NCBI GenBank assembly: GCA_014380705.1
Contig: JACMJI010000130.1
Location: 1 to 12,615, forward strand
DNA from: Gorillibacterium sp.
Lineage (GTDB): Bacteria; Bacillota; Bacilli; Paenibacillales; NBRC-103111
Reading direction: 5' to 3'
Length of the DNA: 12,615 nucleotides
The position numbers were made by a program, and so were the translations under genes. The notes under the pieces are model-generated. The model was given only the letters and a program-made list of their open reading frames with translations, was not told where the DNA came from and did no database searches. Positions 7,263-12,615 of the stretch are shown here, in pieces. How positions within the stretch are numbered: the first letter of the stretch is position 1; every line of letters starts with the position of its first letter.

Positions 7263-8024
7263 TTGCCCCCTAAACACAACATCCCGCCGCTTAAATCTGT
7301 TCCCAAGAAGAAGCGCGGCAATCGTAGATTACTATCCTTACTAATCGTCTTTTTTATTAGTGTATTCATCTTCCTATTCTTTCAATCCCCGCTTGCCAAA
7401 ATTTCTACAATTGAAATAAACGGTAATGAAATAGCCTCTTTAAGCCAGATCGGACAAGCGGCTGGCGTTGTGACAGGTGATTCTTTTTTTAGTATAGATA
7501 CCTCCAAGTTAAAAACACGAATAGAAATGGTAGGAGCGGTTAAGACAGCTAGCATCGTCAAAAAATTTCCAGGTATTGTAAACATCACTGTGAAAGAGCA
7601 TCCCAAAGCGGCTTATCAAATTGGAGTAAATGGGCTGCCAGAAGTCATCCTTGCAGATGGTACTCCCTATCTTCTAAATAATAAAATCTTTCCTTCTGAT
7701 CGACCGATCCTAACGGGTTGGAAGAAGGATAATTCCGAGTGGGATCATTTATGTAGTGTGCTTGCTGCGATTCCGGACGAGCTGCTGTCCGATGTGTCGG
7801 AGATCAAACCCTATCCCAATGTGTTCGAGGATCGAATCAAGCTTTATACCCGTTCAAGATTTGAGGTTATTACCCGAATCAGTCTACTTCAAGAGAAGCT
7901 TCCTAATTTACCCTTTTATACCAGCGAGTTCAAGAAGAAGAATGGAACAACAGGTACCTTATGGTTATTAGAACAGGATCGGGGAGTTCCCTTCGAAAAA
8001 CAAACCTCACCTGGGACTTCGTAA
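7263..8024 (+). CDS. divIB: Cell division protein DivIB/FtsQ
   Basis: Single-pass divisome protein that with DivIC and FtsL links early and late division proteins and helps control septal synthesis. 253 residues. The start is TTG 7263 with AGGTG (7252-7256) 6 nt upstream. Order of parts: short basic cytoplasmic tail (KKKRGNRR, 15-22), one membrane helix at about 23-41, a POTRA-like domain beginning SPLAKISTIEINGNE (about 42-112), then the DivIB/FtsQ beta domain (about 113-235) and a short polar tail. Sequence in this family is weakly conserved; the call rests on topology, the POTRA start and position before ftsA. The cytoplasmic part is short. It is followed directly by the ftsA promoter region; the ylxW, ylxX and sbp genes found here in B. 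subtilis are absent. Confidence 0.9.
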   Translation: MPPKHNIPPLKSVPKKKRGNRRLLSLLIVFFISVFIFLFFQSPLAKISTIEINGNEIASLSQIGQAAGVVTGDSFFSIDTSKLKTRIEMVGAVKTASIVKKFPGIVNITVKEHPKAAYQIGVNGLPEVILADGTPYLLNNKIFPSDRPILTGWKKDNSEWDHLCSVLAAIPDELLSDVSEIKPYPNVFEDRIKLYTRSRFEVITRISLLQEKLPNLPFYTSEFKKKNGTTGTLWLLEQDRGVPFEKQTSPGTS

Positions 8025-8049
8025 TCATTGGCTTTTCTAATGAAATAGG

Positions 8050-8079
8050 TTACTATTTTACTAGAAGACATGATAAAAT
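8050..8079 (+). promoter_or_regulatory. Candidate extended -10 sigma-A promoter for ftsA-ftsZ
   Basis: TGATAAAAT (8071-8079) gives a TGn extension plus the -10 hexamer TAAAAT (8074-8079, 5/6). The -35 is poor (TTACTA, 8050-8055, 18-nt spacer), which an extended -10 can tolerate. It would start transcription near 8086 in an otherwise non-coding 214-nt gap, giving a leader of about 150 nt. Confidence 0.4.
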
Positions 8080-8149
8080 TGCTATGAAGAGGTTTTTTTC
8101 CTGAGAACCAACTGGAAATAGTTTCAAACAAATAAAATGATGTAGAAAA

Positions 8150-8178
8150 AAAGGGAAACTGCAAAGCGTGTGGAATAT
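8150..8178 (+). promoter_or_regulatory. Candidate sigma-H promoter for ftsA-ftsZ
   Basis: AAAGGGAAA (8150-8158) matches 8 of 9 positions of the Bacillus sigma-H -35 (RNAGGAWWW). An 11-nt spacer leads to GTGGAATAT (8170-8178), which matches the sigma-H -10 (RNNGAATWW) at every position. In B. subtilis a sigma-H promoter upstream of ftsA raises FtsA and FtsZ at the onset of sporulation, so place and match agree. Leader length to the ftsA start would be about 50 nt. Confidence 0.6.
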
Positions 8179-8238
8179 ATACAGATGCCGTAAGGCAGTA
8201 AGTATTATTTCTCAATTCGCTTAGGGAGGTGCCACGGA

Positions 8239-9480
8239 TTGGGCGGCAATGATATAATTGTTAGTTTAGACATCGGAACCTCGAAAGTCCGCGCCATTAT
8301 TGGCGAGGTTACAGCTGGTTCCATTAATATAGTCGGTGTTGGCACAGCGGATTCAGCTGGAATCCGTAAAGGGGCTATAGTGGATATCGACCAGACGGTA
8401 GAATCCATCAAGAGTGCTGTTGAGCATGCAGAACGTATGGTAAGTATTCAAATTAACGAGGTTTATGTCGGCATTTCTGGCAACCATATATCTCTACTTA
8501 CAAGCCACGGTGTCGTTGCGGTGGCTAATGAGGACCGGGAGATCGGCGAAGAGGACATTGATCGTGTTCTTCAGGCTGCGAAGGTAATAGCACTTCCGCC
8601 TGAAAGAGAAATTATTGGTGTTGTCCCTAAGCAGTTTGTCGTTGATGGGCTTGAGGGAATTCACGATCCGCGAGGGATGATTGGGGTCCGCTTGGAAGTC
8701 GAAGCGACCATCATCACAGGTGCTAAATCTTCCATACATAACTTGAGACGAGTTGTTGAGAAGGCAGGCCTCCATGTCAGTGGACTAATTCTGATGCCTC
8801 TCGCTGCCGGCAACCTTACTTTGTCGAAAGATGAAGTAACAATTGGAACTGTTCTTGTCGACATCGGTGCAGGCTCTACTACAATTGCCGTTTTTGAACA
8901 TGGAACGATTATTGCGACTTCGACGCTGCCTGTTGGCGGGGATTTGATTTCTAGTGATGTTTCTATCGGGTTGCATACTCAAATGGAGCATGCTGAGCGC
9001 GTAAAATTAAAGTTTGGCTGTGCCCTTGGCGAGTTGGCAACGCGTGAGCATGTTTTTAAAGTGCCACGGATTGGCAGCAATTCTGAGAAAGAGTTTTCAC
9101 AAGCGGATTTGACAACGATTATTGAACCTCGCGTTCAAGAGATTTTTCAATTAATTCGTAGTGAAGTTTACCATATGGGCTATGGTGCGGCTCCCGGAGG
9201 GTATGTACTTACGGGGGGGACTGTATCCATGCCAGGTCTCCTAGGGGTGGCTCAAAGAGAATTGGCTACTTCGGTAAGAATCGCAACTCCTGAATTTATT
9301 GGGGTTAGAGACCCCTCTTATACAAGTGGTGTGGGAATCATTACACAGATGATGAAATCGCATAAGCAGCGGGGATCAGCATCTGGCTCTGGAAAACCAA
9401 CGGGTGCGAAGAGAAAGAAGACGACGAGTCAGACAAGCTTGTTTGATAAATTTAAGAATTGGTTGAATGAATATATCTGA
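8239..9480 (+). CDS. ftsA: Cell division protein FtsA
   Basis: Actin-like ATPase that tethers FtsZ filaments to the membrane at the division site. 413 residues. The start is TTG 8239, supported by GGAGGTG (8225-8231) 7 nt upstream and by the first phosphate loop DIGTSKVRA lying at residues 11-19. The 1C domain follows (about 85-165), then the second phosphate loop VDIGAGSTTIAVFEHG (207-222) and the adenosine motif GYVLTGGTVSMPGL (321-334). After a Lys/Ser/Gly-rich linker (about 374-400) the protein ends in LFDKFKNWLNEYI (401-413), an amphipathic helix of the kind that serves as membrane anchor. ftsZ starts 78 nt downstream with a small hairpin but no terminator between, so the two form one unit driven by promoters in the gap upstream. 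Confidence 0.97.
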   Translation: MGGNDIIVSLDIGTSKVRAIIGEVTAGSINIVGVGTADSAGIRKGAIVDIDQTVESIKSAVEHAERMVSIQINEVYVGISGNHISLLTSHGVVAVANEDREIGEEDIDRVLQAAKVIALPPEREIIGVVPKQFVVDGLEGIHDPRGMIGVRLEVEATIITGAKSSIHNLRRVVEKAGLHVSGLILMPLAAGNLTLSKDEVTIGTVLVDIGAGSTTIAVFEHGTIIATSTLPVGGDLISSDVSIGLHTQMEHAERVKLKFGCALGELATREHVFKVPRIGSNSEKEFSQADLTTIIEPRVQEIFQLIRSEVYHMGYGAAPGGYVLTGGTVSMPGLLGVAQRELATSVRIATPEFIGVRDPSYTSGVGIITQMMKSHKQRGSASGSGKPTGAKRKKTTSQTSLFDKFKNWLNEYI

Positions 9481-9558
9481 GATCGTCTTTACGGTAGCTT
9501 CGCTGCCTAGATATGGAATGTCGGTCAAAGAGATCAAGTGGGGAGGCTAGTGAATCTT

Positions 9559-10680
9559 ATGTTTGAATTTGATCTTGATATGGACCAACTTGCTACAATT
9601 AAGGTTATCGGTGTCGGTGGTGGCGGAAGTAATGCTGTTAATCGGATGATCGAGAACGGAATTCAAGGCGTTGAATTTATTACAGTAAATACGGATGTTC
9701 AAGCTTTAAACCTTGCTAAGTCAGAACATAAGCTGAAGATCGGGGAGAAGCTGACTCGTGGTTTAGGAGCCGGTGCGAACCCTGAAGTAGGTAAGAAAGC
9801 TGCCGAGGAGTCGCGTGAAGCGATTATTCAAGCACTTAAAGGCTCTGATCTCGTTTTTGTTACAGCGGGAATGGGCGGTGGAACGGGGACTGGTGCAGCG
9901 CCCGTCATTGCAGAGATTGCTAGGGAATGTGGTGCACTCACGGTTGGAGTCGTTACTAGACCCTTTACATTTGAAGGTCGCAAGCGTGCTCAACAAGCGG
10001 AAGCAGGAATTGCTGCTCTCAAAGAGAAAGTGGATACCCTAATTGTTATTCCGAATGATCGTTTGCTTGAAATTGTTGACAAGAAAACACCTATGGTTGA
10101 AGCCTTTAAGGAAGCGGATAATGTACTTCGTCAAGGCGTTTCCGGGATTTCAGATTTAATTATGGTTCCTGGTTTAATAAACCTTGACTTTGCTGACGTA
10201 AAAACGATCATGACTGAGCGGGGTTCTGCTCTCATGGGTATCGGTATAGGTACAGGGGAGAATCGCGCGGCTGATGCTGCGAAGAAAGCAATTCATAGCC
10301 CCCTTTTGGAAACCTCAATTGAAGGTGCACGCGGAGTGATCATGAATATTACCGGTGGTGCTAATCTAAGCTTATACGAGGTTAATGAAGCTGCAGAAAT
10401 TGTTATTGCTGCTTCTGACCCTGAAGTGAATGTCATCTTCGGTGCTATCATTGATGAGAGCCTGAAGGAGGAAATCAAGGTAACAGTTATCGCAACCGGC
10501 TTTGAACATAAGGCCCCTTCTGCTCCATTGCGTCGTCCTACAACATCCGCGGTCTCACACGAAAAGGAAGCCAGTAGTGGAGACCATAGAATACCTCCGC
10601 TGCGTCCTTATGGCACTCCGCCATCAAGCGATCAGTTGGATATTCCTACCTTTCTCCGCCGCAAGAATAATTCGGATTAA
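9559..10680 (+). CDS. ftsZ: Cell division GTPase FtsZ
   Basis: Tubulin-like GTPase that forms the Z ring and recruits the divisome. 373 residues from ATG 9559, chosen because [20 protein letters not shown] aligns end to end with the usual Bacilli start; GTG codons at 9538 and 9550 are in frame but upstream of or too close to GGGAGG (9541-9546). That site is about 12 nt from the ATG, a rather long spacing. GTP binding: [11 protein letters not shown] (18-28) and the tubulin signature [10 protein letters not shown] (106-115). The T7 synergy loop NLDFADV (208-214) has both catalytic Asp residues (210, 213). After a variable Pro/Ser-rich linker (about 317-360), the conserved tail [10 protein letters not shown] (361-370) binds FtsA, SepF and others. 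A strong terminator lies 50-90 nt after the stop. Confidence 0.98.
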   Translation: MFEFDLDMDQLATIKVIGVGGGGSNAVNRMIENGIQGVEFITVNTDVQALNLAKSEHKLKIGEKLTRGLGAGANPEVGKKAAEESREAIIQALKGSDLVFVTAGMGGGTGTGAAPVIAEIARECGALTVGVVTRPFTFEGRKRAQQAEAGIAALKEKVDTLIVIPNDRLLEIVDKKTPMVEAFKEADNVLRQGVSGISDLIMVPGLINLDFADVKTIMTERGSALMGIGIGTGENRAADAAKKAIHSPLLETSIEGARGVIMNITGGANLSLYEVNEAAEIVIAASDPEVNVIFGAIIDESLKEEIKVTVIATGFEHKAPSAPLRRPTTSAVSHEKEASSGDHRIPPLRPYGTPPSSDQLDIPTFLRRKNNSD

Positions 10681-10731
10681 TATCTCTATAGCAATAACGG
10701 AGAACTATAGACTGTATCGTTATAACGAACT

Positions 10732-10771
10732 GCTAGCTTTGTCCCTTGTAGGACAAGTCAGCGGTTTTTTT
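10732..10771 (+). terminator. Intrinsic terminator after ftsZ
   Basis: TTGTCC (10739-10744) pairs with GGACAA (10751-10756) around a 6-nt loop. GCT (10732-10734) and AGC (10760-10762) can extend the stem across a small internal loop. A run of seven T (10765-10771) follows. This ends the ftsA-ftsZ unit and isolates spoIIGA-sigE, which must then have its own promoter. Confidence 0.88.
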
Positions 10772-10820
10772 CTATATCTAAATATTAGAAACGGTTCATT
10801 CATGACAAGGTATTCACTAT

Positions 10821-10887
10821 ATCGACAAAAAAACAATTTGATTCTCGGCGCAATAAGACAGACTTTGAACAGGAGTTGGCATATACT
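10821..10887 (+). promoter_or_regulatory. Candidate Spo0A-activated spoIIG promoter
   Basis: TATACT (10882-10887) is a 5/6 -10. The best -35 is AAGACA (10855-10860, 4/6) with a 21-nt spacer, far over the usual 17; the B. subtilis spoIIG promoter likewise has an overlong spacer and needs Spo0A~P. A minus-strand TGTCGAT (10821-10827) matches the 0A box TGTCGAA at 6/7. A weaker minus-strand TGTCTTA (10854-10860, 5/7) overlaps the -35, 33 nt away or about three helical turns. A start near 10894 leaves a leader of about 28 nt. Confidence 0.45.
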
Positions 10888-10921
10888 GGGTTCATCTTTG
10901 ACAGTTAAGGCGGATGAAGCT

Positions 10922-11827
10922 GTGATCGTCTATCTGGATCTCCTTTTTTTGATCAATTTTCTGATTGACGGTTCACTACTCCTTGTAACAGCATGGACAA
11001 CAAAAACTCGCTATCGCAAATGGAGGCTTGTTCTTTCCGCGATGATTGGAGCATTATACGTTGTGTTTGTCTTTTATCCTTCTCTGTCGTTTCTTTATAC
11101 TCTTGGTGTGAAAATCATTATTTCTTTAATGATGATTTTTACAGCTTTTGGCTTTGTCAGCCTCCGTCAGTATGCAAGGCATCTAGGTGTGTTTTACTTG
11201 ATTAACTTTGCTGCAGCTGGAGGAGTCTTTGCCATCTCTTATTTTTTGCTGTCATCTGATGATCTATTGGATGGGATTGTTTTTTCTAGGCTTGGCGGGG
11301 TTCCCGTCGGTACAGGTGTGTTATCACTCCTTTTAATCTTTATGGTATGGCTGTTTTACCGAATGTTTCACAGCGTCCGTGCTAGACATCATACGGAGTC
11401 ACATCTAGCAGAGGTTCGAGTGGATATTGGCGACTTTATGTATTGTTGTCAAGGTTTAGTTGATACAGGTAATCAGTTATACGACCCGTTAACTCGCACG
11501 CCAGTCATGATTATTGAAGCCTCGGAGTGGAAAGAGGTAATTCCAGAAGCGTGGCTTTCACGGATTCGTTCTGCGGAGACAGATCGGATCATTGCTGCCT
11601 TGGGAGAAGATGACTTTCTATGGCAGGAGCGCCTCCGGCTCGTTCCTTTTCGTGGGGTGAATCGAGGCACTCAGTTTTTACTCGCAATCAAGCCGGATCG
11701 GGTGATCATTCGCTATAGTGATAAGACATGGGAAACGGGGCGTGTGCTTATCGGATTAGATGGCGGCAAGTTAAGCTCAGATGGTTCCTATCGGGCCATT
11801 ATTCATCCGGCGCTAATGGAAGCCTGA
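10922..11827 (+). CDS. spoIIGA: Sporulation sigma-E factor-processing peptidase SpoIIGA
   Basis: Membrane-bound aspartic protease that cleaves pro-sigma-E in the mother cell after the SpoIIR signal from the forespore. 301 residues, against 309 in B. subtilis. The start is GTG 10922: translation gives MIVYLDLLFLINFLIDG, the family N-terminus, and AAGGCGGA (10907-10914) lies just upstream. The frame is open back to 10502, but that stretch runs through ftsZ and the terminator and is not coding. The N-terminal half (about 1-150) is a run of five or so membrane helices; the cytoplasmic C-terminal half has the catalytic motif LVDTGNQLYDP with Asp 181 (D183 in B. subtilis), VPFRGVN (241-247) and the conserved end LIGLDGGKLSSDGSYRAIIH (276-295). 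Its substrate gene sigE follows after 111 nt. Confidence 0.96.
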   Translation: MIVYLDLLFLINFLIDGSLLLVTAWTTKTRYRKWRLVLSAMIGALYVVFVFYPSLSFLYTLGVKIIISLMMIFTAFGFVSLRQYARHLGVFYLINFAAAGGVFAISYFLLSSDDLLDGIVFSRLGGVPVGTGVLSLLLIFMVWLFYRMFHSVRARHHTESHLAEVRVDIGDFMYCCQGLVDTGNQLYDPLTRTPVMIIEASEWKEVIPEAWLSRIRSAETDRIIAALGEDDFLWQERLRLVPFRGVNRGTQFLLAIKPDRVIIRYSDKTWETGRVLIGLDGGKLSSDGSYRAIIHPALMEA

Positions 11828-11870
11828 TCGTCAACAGTTGTTCGGAAATATTTTTTAAAACCTTTTTATG

Positions 11871-11904
11871 AGGACGTCGGGTCCTTTCTGTGCGGATCGA
11901 TCCG
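11871..11904. repeat. Hairpin and 12-bp palindrome between spoIIGA and sigE
   Basis: AGGAC (11871-11875) pairs with GTCCT (11881-11885) around a 5-nt loop. Eight bases on is the perfect palindrome CGGATCGATCCG (11893-11904). The stems are short and only TTTCT follows the first, so termination is unlikely. It could be an operator or RNA structure tuning sigE relative to spoIIGA, or chance. Confidence 0.35.
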
Positions 11905-11938
11905 ACTACACTTTACTTTTATTCGGGAGGAAACCGTC

Positions 11939-12615
11939 ATGCACGTCAAGTGGAAATTGGTCCTACAATTAAATTATTATCGTTTGCTCCTGCTTCTTAG
12001 AATCAAAGGCGATGAAATTTATTATATCGGAGGAAGTGAAGCTCTACCGCCACCTCTGTCAAGAGAGGAAGAAGAGTATTTGCTACAACGACTTCCGGGT
12101 GGAGATGCTGCGATTCGGGCGATGCTCATCGAGCGCAACCTTCGACTTGTCGTTTACATTGCACGCAAATTCGAGAACACCGGGATCAATATTGAGGATT
12201 TAGTTTCCATTGGAGCGATTGGGCTGATCAAGGCAGTTAACACGTTTGATCCGGAGAAAAAAATTAAGCTGGCTACGTACGCTTCACGCTGTATCGAAAA
12301 TGAAATCCTGATGTATCTGCGCCGCAATAATAAAACCCGCACAGAGGTTTCCTTCGATGAGCCCTTAAACATTGATTGGGACGGCAATGAACTGTTGCTT
12401 TCAGATGTGCTTGGAACGGAAAATGATACGATTTATCGAAATATTGAGGAGCAGGTAGACCGCAAGCTGCTACATAAAGCATTGGATAAGCTATCAGAGC
12501 GAGAGAGGACCATCATGCAGCTGCGTTTCGGGCTTGCAGACGGTGAGGAAAAAACGCAGAAGGATGTTGCAGATATGCTGGGCATTTCTCAATCCTATAT
12601 CTCTCGTTTAGAGAA
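11939..12615 (+). CDS. sigE: RNA polymerase sporulation sigma factor pro-sigma-E, 3'-truncated by window edge
   Basis: Mother-cell sigma factor of early sporulation, made as an inactive membrane-associated precursor and activated by SpoIIGA. ATG 11939 with GGGAGGAAA (11925-11933) upstream. 225 full codons are visible without a stop; the B. subtilis protein has 239 residues, so about 15 are missing past the window. The N-terminus (1-28) is the pro-peptide, basic and hydrophobic ([20 protein letters not shown]), and [18 protein letters not shown] follows; the B. subtilis cleavage between two Tyr predicts a cut between Y28 and Y29, with the processing-relevant Glu at 26. Then region 2 ([41 protein letters not shown]), the linker [20 protein letters not shown], and region 4 with the helix-turn-helix [20 protein letters not shown] at the cut edge. 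sigG commonly follows in Bacillales; it is outside this window. Confidence 0.97.
   Translation, partial: MHVKWKLVLQLNYYRLLLLLRIKGDEIYYIGGSEALPPPLSREEEEYLLQRLPGGDAAIRAMLIERNLRLVVYIARKFENTGINIEDLVSIGAIGLIKAVNTFDPEKKIKLATYASRCIENEILMYLRRNNKTRTEVSFDEPLNIDWDGNELLLSDVLGTENDTIYRNIEEQVDRKLLHKALDKLSERERTIMQLRFGLADGEEKTQKDVADMLGISQSYISRLE

Noticed and set aside
7147..7344. Small ORF of 65 codons between murA and divIB.
   Set aside because: It reads through the GC-rich hairpin, overlaps the start of divIB in another frame and lacks a ribosome binding site.
9493..9507. Small 6-bp hairpin GGTAGC-TTC-GCTGCC between ftsA and ftsZ.
   Set aside because: It is short and has no T-run; nothing suggests termination or more than a chance fold.
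9538..9558. GTG codons at 9538 and 9550 as ftsZ starts.
   Set aside because: The first overlaps the Shine-Dalgarno itself and the second is only 3 nt from it; ATG 9559 gives the conserved FtsZ N-terminus.
10898..10903. Perfect TTGACA -35 just upstream of spoIIGA.
   Set aside because: A -10 at normal spacing would fall on the spoIIGA start codon and none is present, so it is probably chance.
10502..10921. A 140-codon open stretch in frame upstream of spoIIGA, overlapping the end of ftsZ, which would make a 441-residue fusion.
   Set aside because: It crosses the ftsZ terminator, overlaps ftsZ out of frame, has no ribosome binding site, and the SpoIIGA family N-terminus begins exactly at GTG 10922 with a good Shine-Dalgarno.

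Overview
The window is the centre and 3' half of a division and cell wall (dcw) cluster from an endospore-forming Firmicute. All genes lie on the + strand in the order mraY (5' end cut off by the window), murD, spoVE/ftsW, murG, murB, murA, divIB/ftsQ, ftsA, ftsZ, spoIIGA, sigE (3' end cut off). The spoIIGA-sigE pair downstream of ftsZ marks a Bacillales spore former. Having murA between murB and divIB, no ylxW/ylxX/sbp between divIB and ftsA, and a sigE pro-sequence of this type point to Paenibacillus or a close relative (Paenibacillaceae). That placement is inference from gene order and protein flavour, not from a search.

Region 1-7128 holds the precursor genes. MraY makes lipid I, MurG makes lipid II, MurA and MurB make UDP-MurNAc, and MurD adds D-Glu. 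SpoVE/FtsW is the SEDS glycan polymerase. Spacing is tight (3 nt) at mraY/murD and spoVE/murG. Two gaps carry structure: murD-spoVE has two diverged tandem hairpin repeats, and murG-murB has a candidate promoter followed by a two-tier stem-loop that ends at the murB ribosome binding site.

Region 7129-10771 is the divisome part. A GC-rich hairpin with a T-rich tail sits between murA and divIB. The 214-nt gap before ftsA has an extended -10 sigma-A candidate and a good sigma-H-type promoter, as expected for a division operon boosted at sporulation. A clear intrinsic terminator follows ftsZ.

Region 10772-12615 is the spoIIG operon. A Spo0A-type promoter candidate (long spacer, 0A-like boxes) precedes spoIIGA, the membrane aspartic protease that cleaves the pro-peptide from pro-sigma-E, encoded next.

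I see no mobile element, CRISPR array, tRNA/rRNA gene or exotic defence-type system. The genes are ordinary and intact. The points worth a second look are a Gly replacing an invariant active-site Asp in MurD and the structured or regulatory intergenic stretches. Four of the ten start codons visible in the window are not ATG (TTG for murA, divIB and ftsA; GTG for spoIIGA).
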